Under the pieces are notes generated by a model, which had not been told where the DNA came from, did not search any database, and was given only the letters and a program-made list of their open reading frames with translations. A stretch of 58,007 bases of DNA from positions 1-58,007 of the forward strand of contig NZ_CAKZHY010000022.1 of assembly GCF_936928535.1 (NCBI RefSeq). Direction: 5' to 3'. Positions within the stretch are counted from its first letter, which is position 1, and the number at the start of each line of letters is the position of its first letter. Source of the DNA: an uncultured Bradyrhizobium sp. (GTDB lineage Bacteria > Pseudomonadota > Alphaproteobacteria > Rhizobiales > Xanthobacteraceae). Shown in pieces: positions 42,935-51,869 of this stretch. Made by a program: the position numbers and the translations under genes.

Positions 42935-44431
42935 ATGAGCGAGACTTTCACAAGCGTATCCCAGGAAGAAGCCGGCTTTCGCGAGCGCGCTCGGCTGTCG
43001 TTCGATCTCGACGCCGATATTTGCGTGATCGGGGCTGGGCTTGCCGGCCTTTCCATTGCACTCGAGGCGGCGCGGCTGGGGGCCAGCGTCGCGGTGCTCG
43101 AGGGCCGTCACATCGGCTGGAACGCCTCCGGCAACCAGCTCGGTACCGTGATGCCGGGCTTCGCGCTGCCGCTCACCGAGCTGATCGAGCGCATCGGCTT
43201 CGAGGATGCCAGCGAATTGTGGGCGCTCTCGAAGGAGGGCGCGGAGCTCGTACGGGCCAACGCCGCCGAAGAGAACATGCCTGATATCGGCCTCAGCGAC
43301 GGTGTGCTCGAGGTCTCTAATGTCGATGCCGGCGACCGGCTGATCAGCCGGCTGCAGATGCTGAACGAGGATTTCGACACCGAGGTCGAGGGCTGGCAGG
43401 TCGACCGCGTCCGCGCGGTGCTCAAGACCGATCGTTACTTCCACGGCGTCTACTACCCCAAAGCCTTCCAGGTCGACGGTCGCAAATATGTGCATGGCCT
43501 CGCGGCGCTGGCGCGGCGCGCCGGTGCGCGCATCTTCGAGGACACGCCTGTCGTCAGCATCGACCATTCCGGCATCCGCAAGCGCATCGTCACGCCCTCG
43601 GCGCGGCTGCGCGCCTCGCATATTGTGCTTGCCGGCAACATTCATCTCGGCGCGCCGCTGCGGCGCCTGTCGGAGACGCTGCTGCCGGTCTGGCGCTATG
43701 CCGGCATCACGACGCCGCTCGGCGAGCGCGTTCACGAGATCATCGGCTTCAAGGGATCGGTGAAGGATTCCGACGGCGTCGACCATTTCCGCATCGTCGA
43801 TGGCGACCGCCTGATGTGGGAGAGCCCCGAGACCACCTGGGCCGCGCGACCGCAGCGCTTCGCGGGTAGCGTCAAACGTCGCATCCGCTCGATCTTCCCT
43901 GAGCTCGGCAATGTCGAGATATCGGAGACATTCGGCGGCGCCACCGGCCAGACCGTGCACGGCATGCCGCAGATCGGCCAGCTGCGCAAAGGTCTGTGGG
44001 TAGCAAGCGGGTTCGGCCGCCAGGGCATGAACACGTCGGCCATGGCCGGGCAACTGATTGCACGCAGCATTCTGTGGGGCGAGGAGCGCTGGAAACTGTT
44101 CTCGCCATTCGAGCTGGTCTGGGCGGGCGGCACCACGGGACGGGTCGCCGGCCAATTGGTCGGGATGTGGGGCAGGGCGAGTTCCGCAGCCGCGGGGACC
44201 CTTGCCCGCTACCGCGAGCGGGCGCGCGTGAAGGACAGGGAACGCGAGGCGCGCCTTGCCGAGGCCAACCGGGCTGCCGGCACCGGTCCGCGTCGTCTGC
44301 CCTCAGGAGTTCGGCCGCGGGTGGCCCCGCAGCCGCAGCCGGCTGCAACGGAGGAGGTGGAACCCGTCTCCCAAGAGAACCGCCAAGAGAACCACCAAGA
44401 GAACCCCCAAGAGCAGGGCGTCTCGCAATAA
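42935..44431 (+). CDS. FAD-dependent amine/amino-acid oxidoreductase (DadA/PuuB-like)
   Basis: A 498-residue DAO-fold flavoprotein. The FAD-binding GxGxxG is in ICVIGAGLAGLSIALEAARLG (about residues 30-50), with acidic end LEG; a GHNASG-like active region is GWNASGNQLG. The C-terminal FAD contact is in GLWVASGFGRQGMNTSAMAGQLIA. It resembles gamma-glutamylputrescine oxidase and D-amino-acid dehydrogenases; the substrate cannot be assigned. After about residue 435 comes a charged, coiled-coil-like stretch and a Gln/Glu/Asn-rich tail coded by 12-bp tandem repeats. The unusual tail is absent from typical PuuB proteins. Confidence 0.82.
   Translation: MSETFTSVSQEEAGFRERARLSFDLDADICVIGAGLAGLSIALEAARLGASVAVLEGRHIGWNASGNQLGTVMPGFALPLTELIERIGFEDASELWALSKEGAELVRANAAEENMPDIGLSDGVLEVSNVDAGDRLISRLQMLNEDFDTEVEGWQVDRVRAVLKTDRYFHGVYYPKAFQVDGRKYVHGLAALARRAGARIFEDTPVVSIDHSGIRKRIVTPSARLRASHIVLAGNIHLGAPLRRLSETLLPVWRYAGITTPLGERVHEIIGFKGSVKDSDGVDHFRIVDGDRLMWESPETTWAARPQRFAGSVKRRIRSIFPELGNVEISETFGGATGQTVHGMPQIGQLRKGLWVASGFGRQGMNTSAMAGQLIARSILWGEERWKLFSPFELVWAGGTTGRVAGQLVGMWGRASSAAAGTLARYRERARVKDREREARLAEANRAAGTGPRRLPSGVRPRVAPQPQPAATEEVEPVSQENRQENHQENPQEQGVSQ
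44371..44414 (+). repeat. 12-bp tandem repeat in the oxidoreductase C-terminus
   Basis: Unit CCAAGAGAACCN at 44371, 44383 and 44395, and a degenerate fourth at 44407. It encodes QENR/QENH/QENP. In-frame unit size means copy-number changes lengthen the tail without a frameshift. Confidence 0.8.
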
Positions 44432-44516
44432 GGGCGCGAAAAATTCCGCCTGGACGTGTAACATTGGCCGATCAAGCCCGTATCTCAGGGCGTAGAGCTC
44501 CCGCACGGAGAATGAG

Positions 44517-45029
44517 ATGTTTGACCGCCGCATCCTGCTAACGACTGTCGCCGGCCTGTTTGGCCTTTCGGCCTTCCGCTGGCTGAGGGCAACGCCCGCC
44601 CGGGCTGGAGAGAAAGCCGCGCAAAAATTCGAGATCGAGAAGACTGACGCCGAGTGGCGTGCGCAGCTGACGCCGCAGCAATATGAGATCCTGCGCAAGG
44701 AAGGCACCGAGCGCCCTGGCTCCAGCCCGCTGCTGAACGAGCATCGCAAGGGCACCTTCGCCTGCGCCGGCTGCGACCTGCCGCTGTTTGCGTCCGAGAC
44801 CAAGTTCGAAAGCGGCACTGGGTGGCCGAGCTTCTATCAGCCGATCGAGGGCAACGTCGGCAAGACCGAGGACCGCACCTTCGGCATGGTGCGCACCGAG
44901 GTGCACTGCCGGCGCTGCGGTGGCCATCTCGGCCACGTCTTCGACGACGGTCCGAAGCCGACCGGATTGCGCTATTGCATCGACGGTTTCGGGCTGGTCT
45001 TCCACCCCGCGGCGCCCTCGGCGACGTAA
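44517..45029 (+). CDS. msrB: Exported peptide-methionine (R)-S-oxide reductase MsrB
   Basis: A 170-residue product. The N-terminus ([20 protein letters not shown]...PARA) is a twin-Arg-like or Sec signal peptide, so the enzyme acts outside the cytoplasm. The MsrB domain runs from about residue 45: zinc Cys83/Cys86 (CAGC) and Cys131/Cys134 (CRRC), catalytic Cys154 (LRYCIDG) and the TGWPSFY block. It reduces methionine-R-sulfoxide in oxidised proteins. The usual RYCMNSAS reads RYCIDGFG, a variant seen in exported forms. A hairpin terminator follows. Confidence 0.94.
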   Translation: MFDRRILLTTVAGLFGLSAFRWLRATPARAGEKAAQKFEIEKTDAEWRAQLTPQQYEILRKEGTERPGSSPLLNEHRKGTFACAGCDLPLFASETKFESGTGWPSFYQPIEGNVGKTEDRTFGMVRTEVHCRRCGGHLGHVFDDGPKPTGLRYCIDGFGLVFHPAAPSAT

Positions 45030-45075
45030 GCATTATAAGAAGTGTTTCCCCGGCAATTGTTGCCGGTCCGGCAAT

Positions 45076-45103
45076 TATGCCCCGGTCGTCCGACCGGGGC
45101 ATA
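45076..45103 (+). terminator. Terminator of msrB
   Basis: A perfect 13-bp inverted repeat (45076-45088 against 45091-45103) around a 2-base centre, then TCTGTTT. It isolates msrB from the flagellar operon. A smaller CCGGCAATTGTTGCCGG dyad lies just before. Confidence 0.85.
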
Positions 45104-45140
45104 TCTGTTTAAGCGATTGATTTTACAGTGATACCCGCAT

Positions 45141-45156
45141 TGGCATAGGCCTTGCG
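45141..45156 (+). promoter_or_regulatory. Sigma-54 type promoter of the flgE operon
   Basis: TGGCAT-AGGCC-TTGCG. GG (45142-45143) and GC (45154-45155) are separated by exactly 10 bases, as in the -24/-12 consensus TGGCAC-N5-TTGCA. The expected transcription start is near 45167 and flgE begins at 45220. Sigma-54 control of hook genes is well known in other alphaproteobacteria. Confidence 0.8.
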
Positions 45157-45219
45157 ACTGTCTCCCCGACTGCGGCCATGGGTCGACCCGCCGCCGAGAT
45201 CGGATTTGGAGACAAAGTT

Positions 45220-47472
45220 ATGGGTATCTTCGATGCAATGAACACCTCGGTGGGTGGCCTGCAGGCGCAGTCCTACGCGCTGCAGAACATCTCGGGCAAC
45301 ATCGCGAACTCATCCACCACCGGTTACAAGGGCATCGGCACCTCTTTCGTCGATCTCATTCCGGATGCTTCGGTGCCGAGCAAGCAGGTCGCCGGCGGCG
45401 TCACGGCCAGCGCGAAGGCGACCATCACCACGCAGGGCACGATCTCGGCCTCGAGCGTCGCCACCAACATGGCGATCACCGGCGACGGCTTCTTCTCGAT
45501 CCAGAAGGCGACCGGCGTCGTCGACAACGTGCCGGTGTTCAGCGGCGTCACGTATTACACAAGGCGTGGCGACTTCCAGCTCAACGCCAATGGCAACCTC
45601 GTCAACGGCGCCGGCTATTATCTGATGGGAACCACGGTCGATCCGAAGACCGGCAACCCGACCGGCAACGTCGCCACCGTCCTGAAATTCCAGAACAACT
45701 TCATCCCGGCACAGGCGACCACCTCGATCCAGTACGCCGCCAACCTGCCGAGCGTGCCGAACACGGCGGCGAGTTCGACCGCGGTGAGCAGTACGCTGCT
45801 GGCGGCAGGAGGCCTGAACCCGTCTGATTTCATTTCCAATCCTCTGCCGGTTGGCACGCCGCCGGCACCCTACACCAGCGCGGCGGTGTCCGGCGCCGCC
45901 GCCACTGGCAACCTTCGCTCGCCCTATTCGTCGGCAACCGGTACGGGCACGGTTGCGCTCCAGAACAACTCGTCGGCCGTGGCTTCCACGGGAACGTCGC
46001 TGGATGCCGCCCTCGGTACGCATCTCGCCTCCAGCATTCTCACGGCGCTGAGCGGCCAGACCCTTACGATCAACGGCCACACGATCACGTTCGACACAAG
46101 CACCGCCGTCACTCCCAGTGGCAGCAACACCACGATCGGCCTCGGCTCCGGTACGTCGGCCAAAGTGTCTGACATTCTGACCGCGATCCAGAACGCCGGC
46201 GGCGCCGGCGTCACGGCAACGTTGAACGCCAGCGGCAACATCGTGATCTCCAGCGGCGCCACCACCGACGTGGCGGTCAACAGCGGCACGGCAGCCACCG
46301 CACTTGGCATCAGCAGCGTGACGCGCGGCGGCAACGTGCTGTCCTCGCCGGCGATCTCGGGGTCGACGCTGCTGAGCGGTACCGCGACAGCCGGCGGCGC
46401 CCAGGTGCTCTCGTCGGGCTTTTCCAACGGCGACACCATCACGGTCGACGGCCAGACGTTGACCTTCATGACCTCGGGCGCCTCTGGCCCGAACCAGATC
46501 AACATTACCGACAACATCACAACCCTGCTCGGCAAGATCGACGCGCTCTCCGGCGCCTCGGGTTCTTCGGTCAGCACCGGCGGCGTGATCACGCTGAACA
46601 CCGGCACGGTGTCCAACCTGTCGGTGTCGAGCTCCAACAGCGCGGCCTTCGCCGCGCTCGGCTTCACCTCGACCATCACCAAGAACCGCGACGGCGGCGG
46701 CACCCAAGGCAACGGAGTCGTGATCGGCGACGACATCGCCACCTTCACCAAGGAAACGATCAGTGGCGGCGCAGTGACCGCCTACAACGCTGCCGGCACG
46801 CCGGTGAACCTGCAACTGCGCTGGGCCAAGACCGACAGCGCCTCGTTGGGCAACGGCCATGCCGATACCTGGAACCTGTTCTACCAGACCGAACCGAGCG
46901 CTACCGGTTCGACACCCGGCTGGGTCAATACCGGCCAGGCCTTCACCTTCGCCGCCGACGGCTCGCTGACCTCGCCTAGCGGGTCGGGCATTACCATCAA
47001 CAACGTCAGCGTCAGCGGCCAATCGCTCGGCTCCGTCGCCTTCAACATCTCCTCGGGCGGGTTGACGCAATACGCCTCGACCAGCGGCGCGGTGACCATC
47101 AACACCATCACTCAGAACGGCTACGCCGCGGGCCAACTCCGCTCGGTCGCCGTCAACAACAGCGGGCTCGTGGTCGGCACCTTCTCCAACGGCCAGAACC
47201 TCGACCTCGCACAGGTGTCGTTGTCGCATTTCAATGGCACAAACTATTTGAAGGCGCTGGACGGCGGCGCCTACGCGTCGACGGACCAATCGGGGCCCGC
47301 GATCGACGGTGCCTCGGGCTCCATCAGCGGTTCATCGCTGGAAGGCTCGAACACCGACATCGCCGACGAGTTCACCAAGCTGATCGTGACCCAGCAGGCC
47401 TATTCGGCCAACACCAAGGTGATCACGACGGCGAATTCGATGGTCCAGGATCTCCTGAACGTGTTGCGCTGA
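45220..47472 (+). CDS. flgE: Flagellar hook protein FlgE, with inserted FlgL-like module
   Basis: A 750-residue hook protein, longer than the roughly 400 residues of E. coli FlgE. The N-terminal D0 motif is MGIFDAMNTSVGGLQAQSYA followed by NISGNIANSSTTGYKG; the C-terminus has SNTDIADEFTKLIVTQQAYSANTKVI, both standard. Residues about 226-487 are an inserted module with two flagellin-IN-like repeats (about 281-366 and 405-485, each ending ALGI or ALGF). The same module is in FlgL. It would be exposed on the hook surface. The ATG at 45220 follows a sigma-54 promoter. First of a run of same-strand flagellar genes. Confidence 0.95.
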   Translation: MGIFDAMNTSVGGLQAQSYALQNISGNIANSSTTGYKGIGTSFVDLIPDASVPSKQVAGGVTASAKATITTQGTISASSVATNMAITGDGFFSIQKATGVVDNVPVFSGVTYYTRRGDFQLNANGNLVNGAGYYLMGTTVDPKTGNPTGNVATVLKFQNNFIPAQATTSIQYAANLPSVPNTAASSTAVSSTLLAAGGLNPSDFISNPLPVGTPPAPYTSAAVSGAAATGNLRSPYSSATGTGTVALQNNSSAVASTGTSLDAALGTHLASSILTALSGQTLTINGHTITFDTSTAVTPSGSNTTIGLGSGTSAKVSDILTAIQNAGGAGVTATLNASGNIVISSGATTDVAVNSGTAATALGISSVTRGGNVLSSPAISGSTLLSGTATAGGAQVLSSGFSNGDTITVDGQTLTFMTSGASGPNQINITDNITTLLGKIDALSGASGSSVSTGGVITLNTGTVSNLSVSSSNSAAFAALGFTSTITKNRDGGGTQGNGVVIGDDIATFTKETISGGAVTAYNAAGTPVNLQLRWAKTDSASLGNGHADTWNLFYQTEPSATGSTPGWVNTGQAFTFAADGSLTSPSGSGITINNVSVSGQSLGSVAFNISSGGLTQYASTSGAVTINTITQNGYAAGQLRSVAVNNSGLVVGTFSNGQNLDLAQVSLSHFNGTNYLKALDGGAYASTDQSGPAIDGASGSISGSSLEGSNTDIADEFTKLIVTQQAYSANTKVITTANSMVQDLLNVLR

Positions 47473-47505
47473 TTGCGCGTAACGTAACCAAAGGCGGCAA
47501 GTAAG

Positions 47506-49386
47506 ATGGGTTTGAGTTCAGCCCTTGCCAGTGCGATGAGCGGTCTGCGTGCCAACCAGGCTGCGCTCTCGATCGTCTCGTCCAACGTTGCAAACTCGCA
47601 GACGCCGGGTTACGTCGTCCAGACGCCGAACCAGATCGAAGTCACCACCGGTGACTTCGGCTCGACGGCGAAGACGACAGGCGTCAGCCGCGACATCGAC
47701 AGCTATGTGCAGAACCAGCTGCGCACCGAGACCGGCGGCAGCGGCTATGCCGACCAGATGGCCAACATTCTGAAGCAGCTTCAGAGTGTCTACGGCACGC
47801 CCGGCAACAGCGGCACGCTCGAAACCGCGCTGAACAATTTCACCTCGTCGCTGCAGGCGCTATCGACCAACGCAGGCTCCTCGTCGGCGCAGCGTGTCGC
47901 GCTCGGCGCCGCGCAGGCGCTGGCGACGCAGCTCAACGTCACGACCAAGGGGATCCAATCGCTGCGTTCGAACGTCGAGCAGGATCTCGGCACCTCTTCG
48001 CAAGCTGCCAACGCGGCGTTGAACCAGATCGCCGACATCAATACCAAGCTCCAGGGCCTGGCGTCGACCGATCCGTCCGCGGCAAACCTGATGGATCAGC
48101 GCGACCAGGCCATCAACAGCCTGTCGAAATATGTCGACGTCCGCGTCACCACCGACGGGTCGAACCAGGCCAATATCTACACCACGACAGGCATCCAGCT
48201 GGTCGGCGCGGGGCTTGCCTCGCAATTCTCGTTCGCGTCTGCCGGAGCGCTGGGGGCGACGTCGCTCTACAACATTGATCCGACCAAATCCACGGTTGGC
48301 GCGCTCACCATCAAACTGCCGAACGGCTCGTCCATCGACGTTGCCGGCAACAACGTCGTCTCCTCCGGTCAGATCGCGGCCGATTTGAAGCTGCGCGACC
48401 AGACGCTCGTGCAGGCGCAGAACCAGGTCGACCAACTCGCCGCGACGATGTCGAGCGCGATGTCGGACAAGACAACGGCGGGCACCCCCGTCTCCGGTCC
48501 GCCCGCCGGCTTCGACATCGATCTCGCCGGCGCGCAAGCAGGCAACACCGTCAACATCACCTATACCGACTCCACCAACACCCAGCGCCAGGTCACGCTG
48601 GTGAATGTGACTGATCCGACGGCGCTGCCGTTGCAGAACGCCACCAACGCCAACCCGATGCAGATCGGCATCAATTTCTCTGGCGGCATGGGCGCGATCG
48701 CTTCGGCGCTCAACAGTGCGCTGCCGGGCTCGCATTTGTCGTTTTCACCGGCTCCCTCGCCGGCGACCGCGACGACGCTGCGGGTCACCGACGACAACAG
48801 CGGCCTTGCCAAGGTCAATTCGGCCTCGAGCACCAAGACGGTCTCCTCGCTGACCTCGGGCGGCCCGCAATTGCCGCTGTTCACCGACGGCGGCCAGGCG
48901 CTCTATACCGGCGCTATCACGGGGACCGGCTCCCAGATGACCGGCCTTGCCGGCCGCATCGCCGTGAACACGCAGCTCACCGCCGACCCGACCAGGCTGT
49001 CGATCTACAGCACCTCGCCGGTGACGCCCACGGGCGACACGACGCGCTCGGACTATCTCTATTCGCAGCTCACCACTTCTGTGTATTCCTATTCGCCGCA
49101 GACCGGCCTCGGTTCGGCGAGCCAGCCGTTCACCGGCAGCGTCTCGAACTTCCTCCAGCAGTTCCTGAGCGTGCAGGCCAACACCTCGACCCAGGCGACC
49201 GCGCTCCAGCAGGGCCAGAGCGTCGTGGTGTCGACACTCCAGGCCAAGTTCAACTCGACCTCCAGCGTCAATCTGGACTCGGAGATGTCGAACCTGATCC
49301 AGCTTCAGAATGCCTATGCCGCCAACGCCCACGTCATGTCGGTGGTGCAGAGCATGATGAATACGTTGATCCAGGCTCAAGGGTAA
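47506..49386 (+). CDS. flgK: Flagellar hook-associated protein 1, FlgK
   Basis: A 626-residue protein. N-terminus MGLSSALASAMSGLRANQAA with NVANSQTPGYV, and C-terminus SVNLDSEMSNLIQLQNAYAANAHVMSVVQSMMNTLI, are the HAP1 D0 helices. Central residues about 85-230 form the usual helical domain (LQSVYGTPGNSGTLETALNNFTSSLQAL). FlgK joins hook and filament with FlgL. It starts 33 bp after flgE and ends 18 bp before flgL. It lacks the module shared by FlgE and FlgL. Confidence 0.95.
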   Translation: MGLSSALASAMSGLRANQAALSIVSSNVANSQTPGYVVQTPNQIEVTTGDFGSTAKTTGVSRDIDSYVQNQLRTETGGSGYADQMANILKQLQSVYGTPGNSGTLETALNNFTSSLQALSTNAGSSSAQRVALGAAQALATQLNVTTKGIQSLRSNVEQDLGTSSQAANAALNQIADINTKLQGLASTDPSAANLMDQRDQAINSLSKYVDVRVTTDGSNQANIYTTTGIQLVGAGLASQFSFASAGALGATSLYNIDPTKSTVGALTIKLPNGSSIDVAGNNVVSSGQIAADLKLRDQTLVQAQNQVDQLAATMSSAMSDKTTAGTPVSGPPAGFDIDLAGAQAGNTVNITYTDSTNTQRQVTLVNVTDPTALPLQNATNANPMQIGINFSGGMGAIASALNSALPGSHLSFSPAPSPATATTLRVTDDNSGLAKVNSASSTKTVSSLTSGGPQLPLFTDGGQALYTGAITGTGSQMTGLAGRIAVNTQLTADPTRLSIYSTSPVTPTGDTTRSDYLYSQLTTSVYSYSPQTGLGSASQPFTGSVSNFLQQFLSVQANTSTQATALQQGQSVVVSTLQAKFNSTSSVNLDSEMSNLIQLQNAYAANAHVMSVVQSMMNTLIQAQG

Positions 49387-49404
49387 TCAGTAGGGCTCTG
49401 AAAC

Positions 49405-51798
49405 ATGTCGATCAGCAGTATCAATTACGGTTCGTCAGTCCTCGGCGCGCAGATCCGTAACATCAACCAGCAGCTCACCGACCTGTCGACGCAGCTCTCG
49501 ACCGGCAAGCTGTCGCAGAACTATTCCGGCATGGGCACCAACGAGGGCTTCGCGATCGCCTCGCGCGCGCAGCTTTCGAACATCGCGGCCTATACCGACA
49601 CGATCACCAACGTCAACGTCAACATCAATCTCGCCAACACCGCGCTGCAATCGTTGACGACGATCCGCAACACGGTGCAGACCGGCTCCGCCGGCACCTC
49701 GCAGGATCTCAACGTCAACGGCCAGACGGTGGCGCAAAACACCGCCGCCGCCCAGTTCGGCTCGATGGTCGGCGTCCTCAACACGCAGTCGGGCAACCGC
49801 TACCTGTTCTCCGGCACCGCCTACAACACGCAATCGGTCGCCAATGCTGGCGACATCATCAACGGCACCACGACGCAGGCCGGCTTGAAGCAGGTCATGG
49901 CGGAACGCCAGGCCGCCGACCTCGGCACCAACGGCATGGGACGGCTGGTGCAGTCGACGCTGCCGTCGGGCGCGATACAAGTGCAGGAGGATTCGCCGAC
50001 ATCGCCGTTCGGGCTCAAGATTGCGGCGGTCTCCTCGACGCTGACGGGCGCGACCATCACCGGCCCAAGCGGATCGCCGGTGGCGTTCTCGGTGAATCTG
50101 AACGGCACCAACCCGAAGAACGGCGACAAGCTCAGCGTGCAGTTCACGCTGCCTGACGGTTCGACCGAGCAGATCGACCTGACCGCGTCTACTGCGACAC
50201 CCACGCCGGTCGGCAGCTTTGCGATCGACCCGGGTAATCCCAATGTCATTCCGCCGGTTCCTTCCAACCCGGCCATCACGTCCGCGAACCTCAACACCGC
50301 GTTGAACACCGCGATCACGAAGCTCGCCAACACCTCGCTGGTGGCGGCATCGGCCGTCGCGGCCGGCGACAATTTCTTCAACACGGCGGGATCGGCCACC
50401 GCGAATGCGGCGGCCACCGGCAATCTGAGCTCCTATACCTCGACGACCGGGACGGGCTCGGTCGCGTTGCAGGACAGCGCATTGGCGGCTGCGTCGACGA
50501 CCACGTCGCTCGATCCTTCGGCGACACCCCATCTCAACGGAACCACTCTCAACGCGCTCGCCAACGCTCCGACCGGTACCACCCTGACCATCACCGGCGC
50601 GAACGGCGCCCACACGATCACCTTCGACCCTACCGTCACCACTGTCACGACGGCCAGCGGCAATACCACGATCGGATTGGCTTCGGGCAGCTCTGCGAAG
50701 GTGTCTGATATCTTGAATGCGATCGCGACGGCTGCCGGCGTCCCTCCATCCAATGTAACTCTGAACGCCAGCGGCAATATCCAGATCGCGACCGGCACCG
50801 GCACGGACGTGACGGTCACCGGCGGTGCGGCGGCCACGGCACTCGGTGTCAGCAGCGTGCCGCGCGGCAGCGCGCCGTCGACGCCTCCGATCACCGGTTC
50901 AACTGTGCTGAGCGGCACCGCGACCACGGGCGGCCCGGAAGTCCTCTCAACGGCGTTCCAGGCGGGGTCGGCAGGTCCGCCTGCCGTGAGCCCCGATACG
51001 ATCACGGTGAACGGTCAGACGCTGACTTTTGTCGCCTCGGGCGCCGCCGGCCCAAACCAGATCAACATTACCGACAACGTCTCAACTCTGCTTAGCAAGA
51101 TCGATCAGCTCACCGGCACCACGAAGCCGTCGTCCATCCATGGCGGCGTGATCACGATCAACACGGACGATCCCGGGAGCCTCAACATCACGAGCTCGAA
51201 CAGCGCGGCGTTCGCGGCGCTCGGCTTCACGACGTCCCCGGTCACGGCAGCAAAGGCTCCGCTGCGCGTCGGCTCATCGCCAGCGGGTTCGGCGACGACG
51301 CTGGTGAACGGCACGGCCAACACCGTGAAATGGTACACCGGCAACGACGGGCCGGGCTCGGCGCGCTCCACCGCAGTGGCGCGGGTGGATGACTCTGTCA
51401 CGGTGCAATATGGCGCGCAGGCCGACGAGACCGCGATCCGCCAGCAGCTGCAGGCGATCGCTGTGTTCGGTACGTACTCGACCTCGCCGACCGGTCAGTA
51501 TGCGGGCGCGCAGGTCGCCGCGCTGAGCCTGCGCACCACGCAGGCGCTAACGCCGCAGGCCGGGCAGCAGAAGATCGAGGACATCCAGACCGACATCGCG
51601 ATGGCCCAGAACACGATGAAGGATGCGTCCACGCGCCAGACCCAGGCCAAGGCGCAGCTTCAGACCATCGTCGACCAGGCGGAGTCGGCCTCGCCCGACC
51701 AGGTCGCGAGTGAGATCCTGTCGCTGCAGAATGCGCTCCAGGCGTCGTACCAGACTACCGCCAACCTCGCGCAGCTCTCGCTGGTCAAGTACCTGTAA
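49405..51798 (+). CDS. flgL: Flagellar hook-filament junction protein FlgL, enlarged by a FlgE-like module
   Basis: A 797-residue protein, more than twice the E. coli length (about 317). The N-terminus (SISSINYGSSVLGAQIRNINQQLTDLSTQLSTGKLSQNYSGMG) and the C-terminal helices (QKIEDIQTDIAMAQNTMKDA ... EILSLQNALQASYQTTANLAQLSLVKYL) are flagellin-like HAP3 features. Residues about 335-612 carry the module also found in FlgE: a TTGTGSVALQ lead and two flagellin-IN-like repeats (about 393-488 and 531-612). A Pro/Ala-rich stretch divides them. FlgL connects FlgK to the filament. Same operon as flgE and flgK. Confidence 0.93.
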   Translation: MSISSINYGSSVLGAQIRNINQQLTDLSTQLSTGKLSQNYSGMGTNEGFAIASRAQLSNIAAYTDTITNVNVNINLANTALQSLTTIRNTVQTGSAGTSQDLNVNGQTVAQNTAAAQFGSMVGVLNTQSGNRYLFSGTAYNTQSVANAGDIINGTTTQAGLKQVMAERQAADLGTNGMGRLVQSTLPSGAIQVQEDSPTSPFGLKIAAVSSTLTGATITGPSGSPVAFSVNLNGTNPKNGDKLSVQFTLPDGSTEQIDLTASTATPTPVGSFAIDPGNPNVIPPVPSNPAITSANLNTALNTAITKLANTSLVAASAVAAGDNFFNTAGSATANAAATGNLSSYTSTTGTGSVALQDSALAAASTTTSLDPSATPHLNGTTLNALANAPTGTTLTITGANGAHTITFDPTVTTVTTASGNTTIGLASGSSAKVSDILNAIATAAGVPPSNVTLNASGNIQIATGTGTDVTVTGGAAATALGVSSVPRGSAPSTPPITGSTVLSGTATTGGPEVLSTAFQAGSAGPPAVSPDTITVNGQTLTFVASGAAGPNQINITDNVSTLLSKIDQLTGTTKPSSIHGGVITINTDDPGSLNITSSNSAAFAALGFTTSPVTAAKAPLRVGSSPAGSATTLVNGTANTVKWYTGNDGPGSARSTAVARVDDSVTVQYGAQADETAIRQQLQAIAVFGTYSTSPTGQYAGAQVAALSLRTTQALTPQAGQQKIEDIQTDIAMAQNTMKDASTRQTQAKAQLQTIVDQAESASPDQVASEILSLQNALQASYQTTANLAQLSLVKYL

Positions 51799-51869
51799 CG
51801 GCGCATTAAGGTCCCGTTAACCATGCCTCTTTACCTCTTGGAGAGGATTTGAGCGGGGCGGAGCCGTTG

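Noticed and set aside
45310..47289. A 659-codon frame opposite flgE
   Set aside because: Antisense to a clear hook protein; no domain features, and the same pattern appears opposite flgL and flgK.
51799..51869. A terminator between flgL and the glycosyltransferase-like gene
   Set aside because: Only a 5-bp imperfect pairing (CCTCT/AGAGG) was found, with no T-run, so read-through into the cassette is more likely.
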